Positions 6,059-6,315 of a stretch of 6,315 nt of DNA are shown one piece after another; position 1 is the stretch's first letter; the number at the start of each line of letters is the position of its first letter. Source of the DNA: Parachlamydiaceae bacterium. GTDB taxonomy: Bacteria; Chlamydiota; Chlamydiia; Chlamydiales; Parachlamydiaceae. The position numbers were made by a program, and so were the translations under genes. Location: assembly GCA_030679615.1 (NCBI GenBank), contig JAUXSJ010000083.1, forward strand, positions 1-6,315. The letters run 5' to 3'. The notes under the pieces are model-generated. The model saw only the letters and a list, made by a program, of their open reading frames with translations. It had not been told where the DNA came from and ran no database searches.

Positions 6059-6089
6059 TGATAAGTTTCATTTTAATTTATACTTATCA
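6059..6089 (-). promoter_or_regulatory. Inverted repeat in the leader of the 353-residue gene
   Basis: TGATAAGT (6059-6066) is the exact complement of 6082-6089, with a 15-base AT-only spacer apart from one C. On the minus strand the hairpin lies immediately before, and touches, the AAGGA ribosome-binding site, 10 bases from the ATG. TATAAA within the spacer region could be a -10, in which case this would be an operator rather than an RNA hairpin. Eight-base arms in AT-rich DNA can arise by chance. Confidence 0.3.
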
Positions 6090-6173
6090 TAAATTTGAAA
6101 AAAAATATATTTCTTGTTTAACTTAATTTAAAAGTCGTAAAAAAATTAACCACAGCGATCAAATGGAAAACCG

Positions 6174-6315
6174 TTACTTCTCGAAAACAATTTAACGCAG
6201 AGGCGGGGAGTCAGGGAGACGCAGAGCAGAACGTTTATAAATTATATTGTTTAAATGTTCTTCTCTGCGTCTCCCTGTCTCCCCGCCTCTACGTTAAATT
6301 GTTTTCGAGAAGTAA
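6174..6315. repeat. 142-bp inverted repeat reaching the end of the window
   Basis: Arms of 64 bases (6174-6237 and 6252-6315) are complementary at 60 positions with no gaps, around a 14-nt AT-rich loop. The outer part of each arm is AT-rich (beginning TTACTTCTCGAAAACAATTT), and the inner part is strikingly purine/GC-rich (AGAGGCGGGGAG, GGGAGACGCAGAG), unlike the rest of the window. The right arm stops at the last base, so the repeat may continue beyond it. It lies upstream of the minus-strand 353-residue gene. It is probably a dispersed palindromic or MITE-like element, with no coding capacity. The 84 bases between 6090 and 6173 are AT-rich and show nothing I can name. Confidence 0.85.

Noticed and set aside
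6174..6315. The repeated GGGAGACGCAGAG-like blocks as a CRISPR array
   Set aside because: The blocks form one inverted repeat with a single loop; there are no regularly spaced direct repeats with unique spacers and no cas genes.

Overview
The window is AT-rich, tightly packed bacterial DNA. It holds three recognisable housekeeping or repair genes, one small VOC-family gene, two proteins I cannot assign, and several inverted-repeat elements in the gaps. The low GC, the Lys/Asn/Ile-rich proteins, and the style of the two unassigned proteins (a single membrane anchor in one, long Glu/Lys/Gln helices in the other) suggest an amoeba-associated environmental chlamydia such as Protochlamydia or Parachlamydia. 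That assignment is an impression from protein style, not a database match.

Layout from left to right. Positions 2-586 (+) are the 3' half of an RlmI-type 23S rRNA m5C methyltransferase, cut by the window start. Positions 587-894 contain no credible gene; most of the gap is a 223-bp imperfect inverted repeat (633-855) with smaller hairpins inside each arm. Positions 895-2118 (-) encode an unrecognised 407-residue protein with one N-terminal membrane segment. The gap 2119-2249 carries two perfect AT-rich hairpins: one overlaps a probable promoter of the 407-residue gene, and the other lies just behind the stop of the next gene. Positions 2250-2675 (-) encode a VOC/glyoxalase-like protein with a His/Cys-rich tail. 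It diverges from a class I DNA photolyase (2756-4126, +), which is followed by adenylate kinase (4190-4834, +). A 131-bp inverted repeat (4843-4973) separates adk from the convergent unrecognised 353-residue gene (4987-6048, -). The last 142 bases (6174-6315) are a third inverted repeat, whose right arm runs to the final base of the window.

The named genes do not form one pathway: rRNA modification, DNA repair, nucleotide metabolism and a probable small-molecule enzyme or resistance protein lie side by side. The most notable non-coding signal is that three sequence-unrelated long inverted repeats occupy three gaps. Two of these gaps lie between convergent genes, where such structures could act as bidirectional terminators; they could equally be MITE-like dispersed repeats. 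I found no tRNA, rRNA, CRISPR array, transposase gene or convincing novel multi-gene system. The two unassigned proteins and the repeat elements are the candidates for something undescribed.
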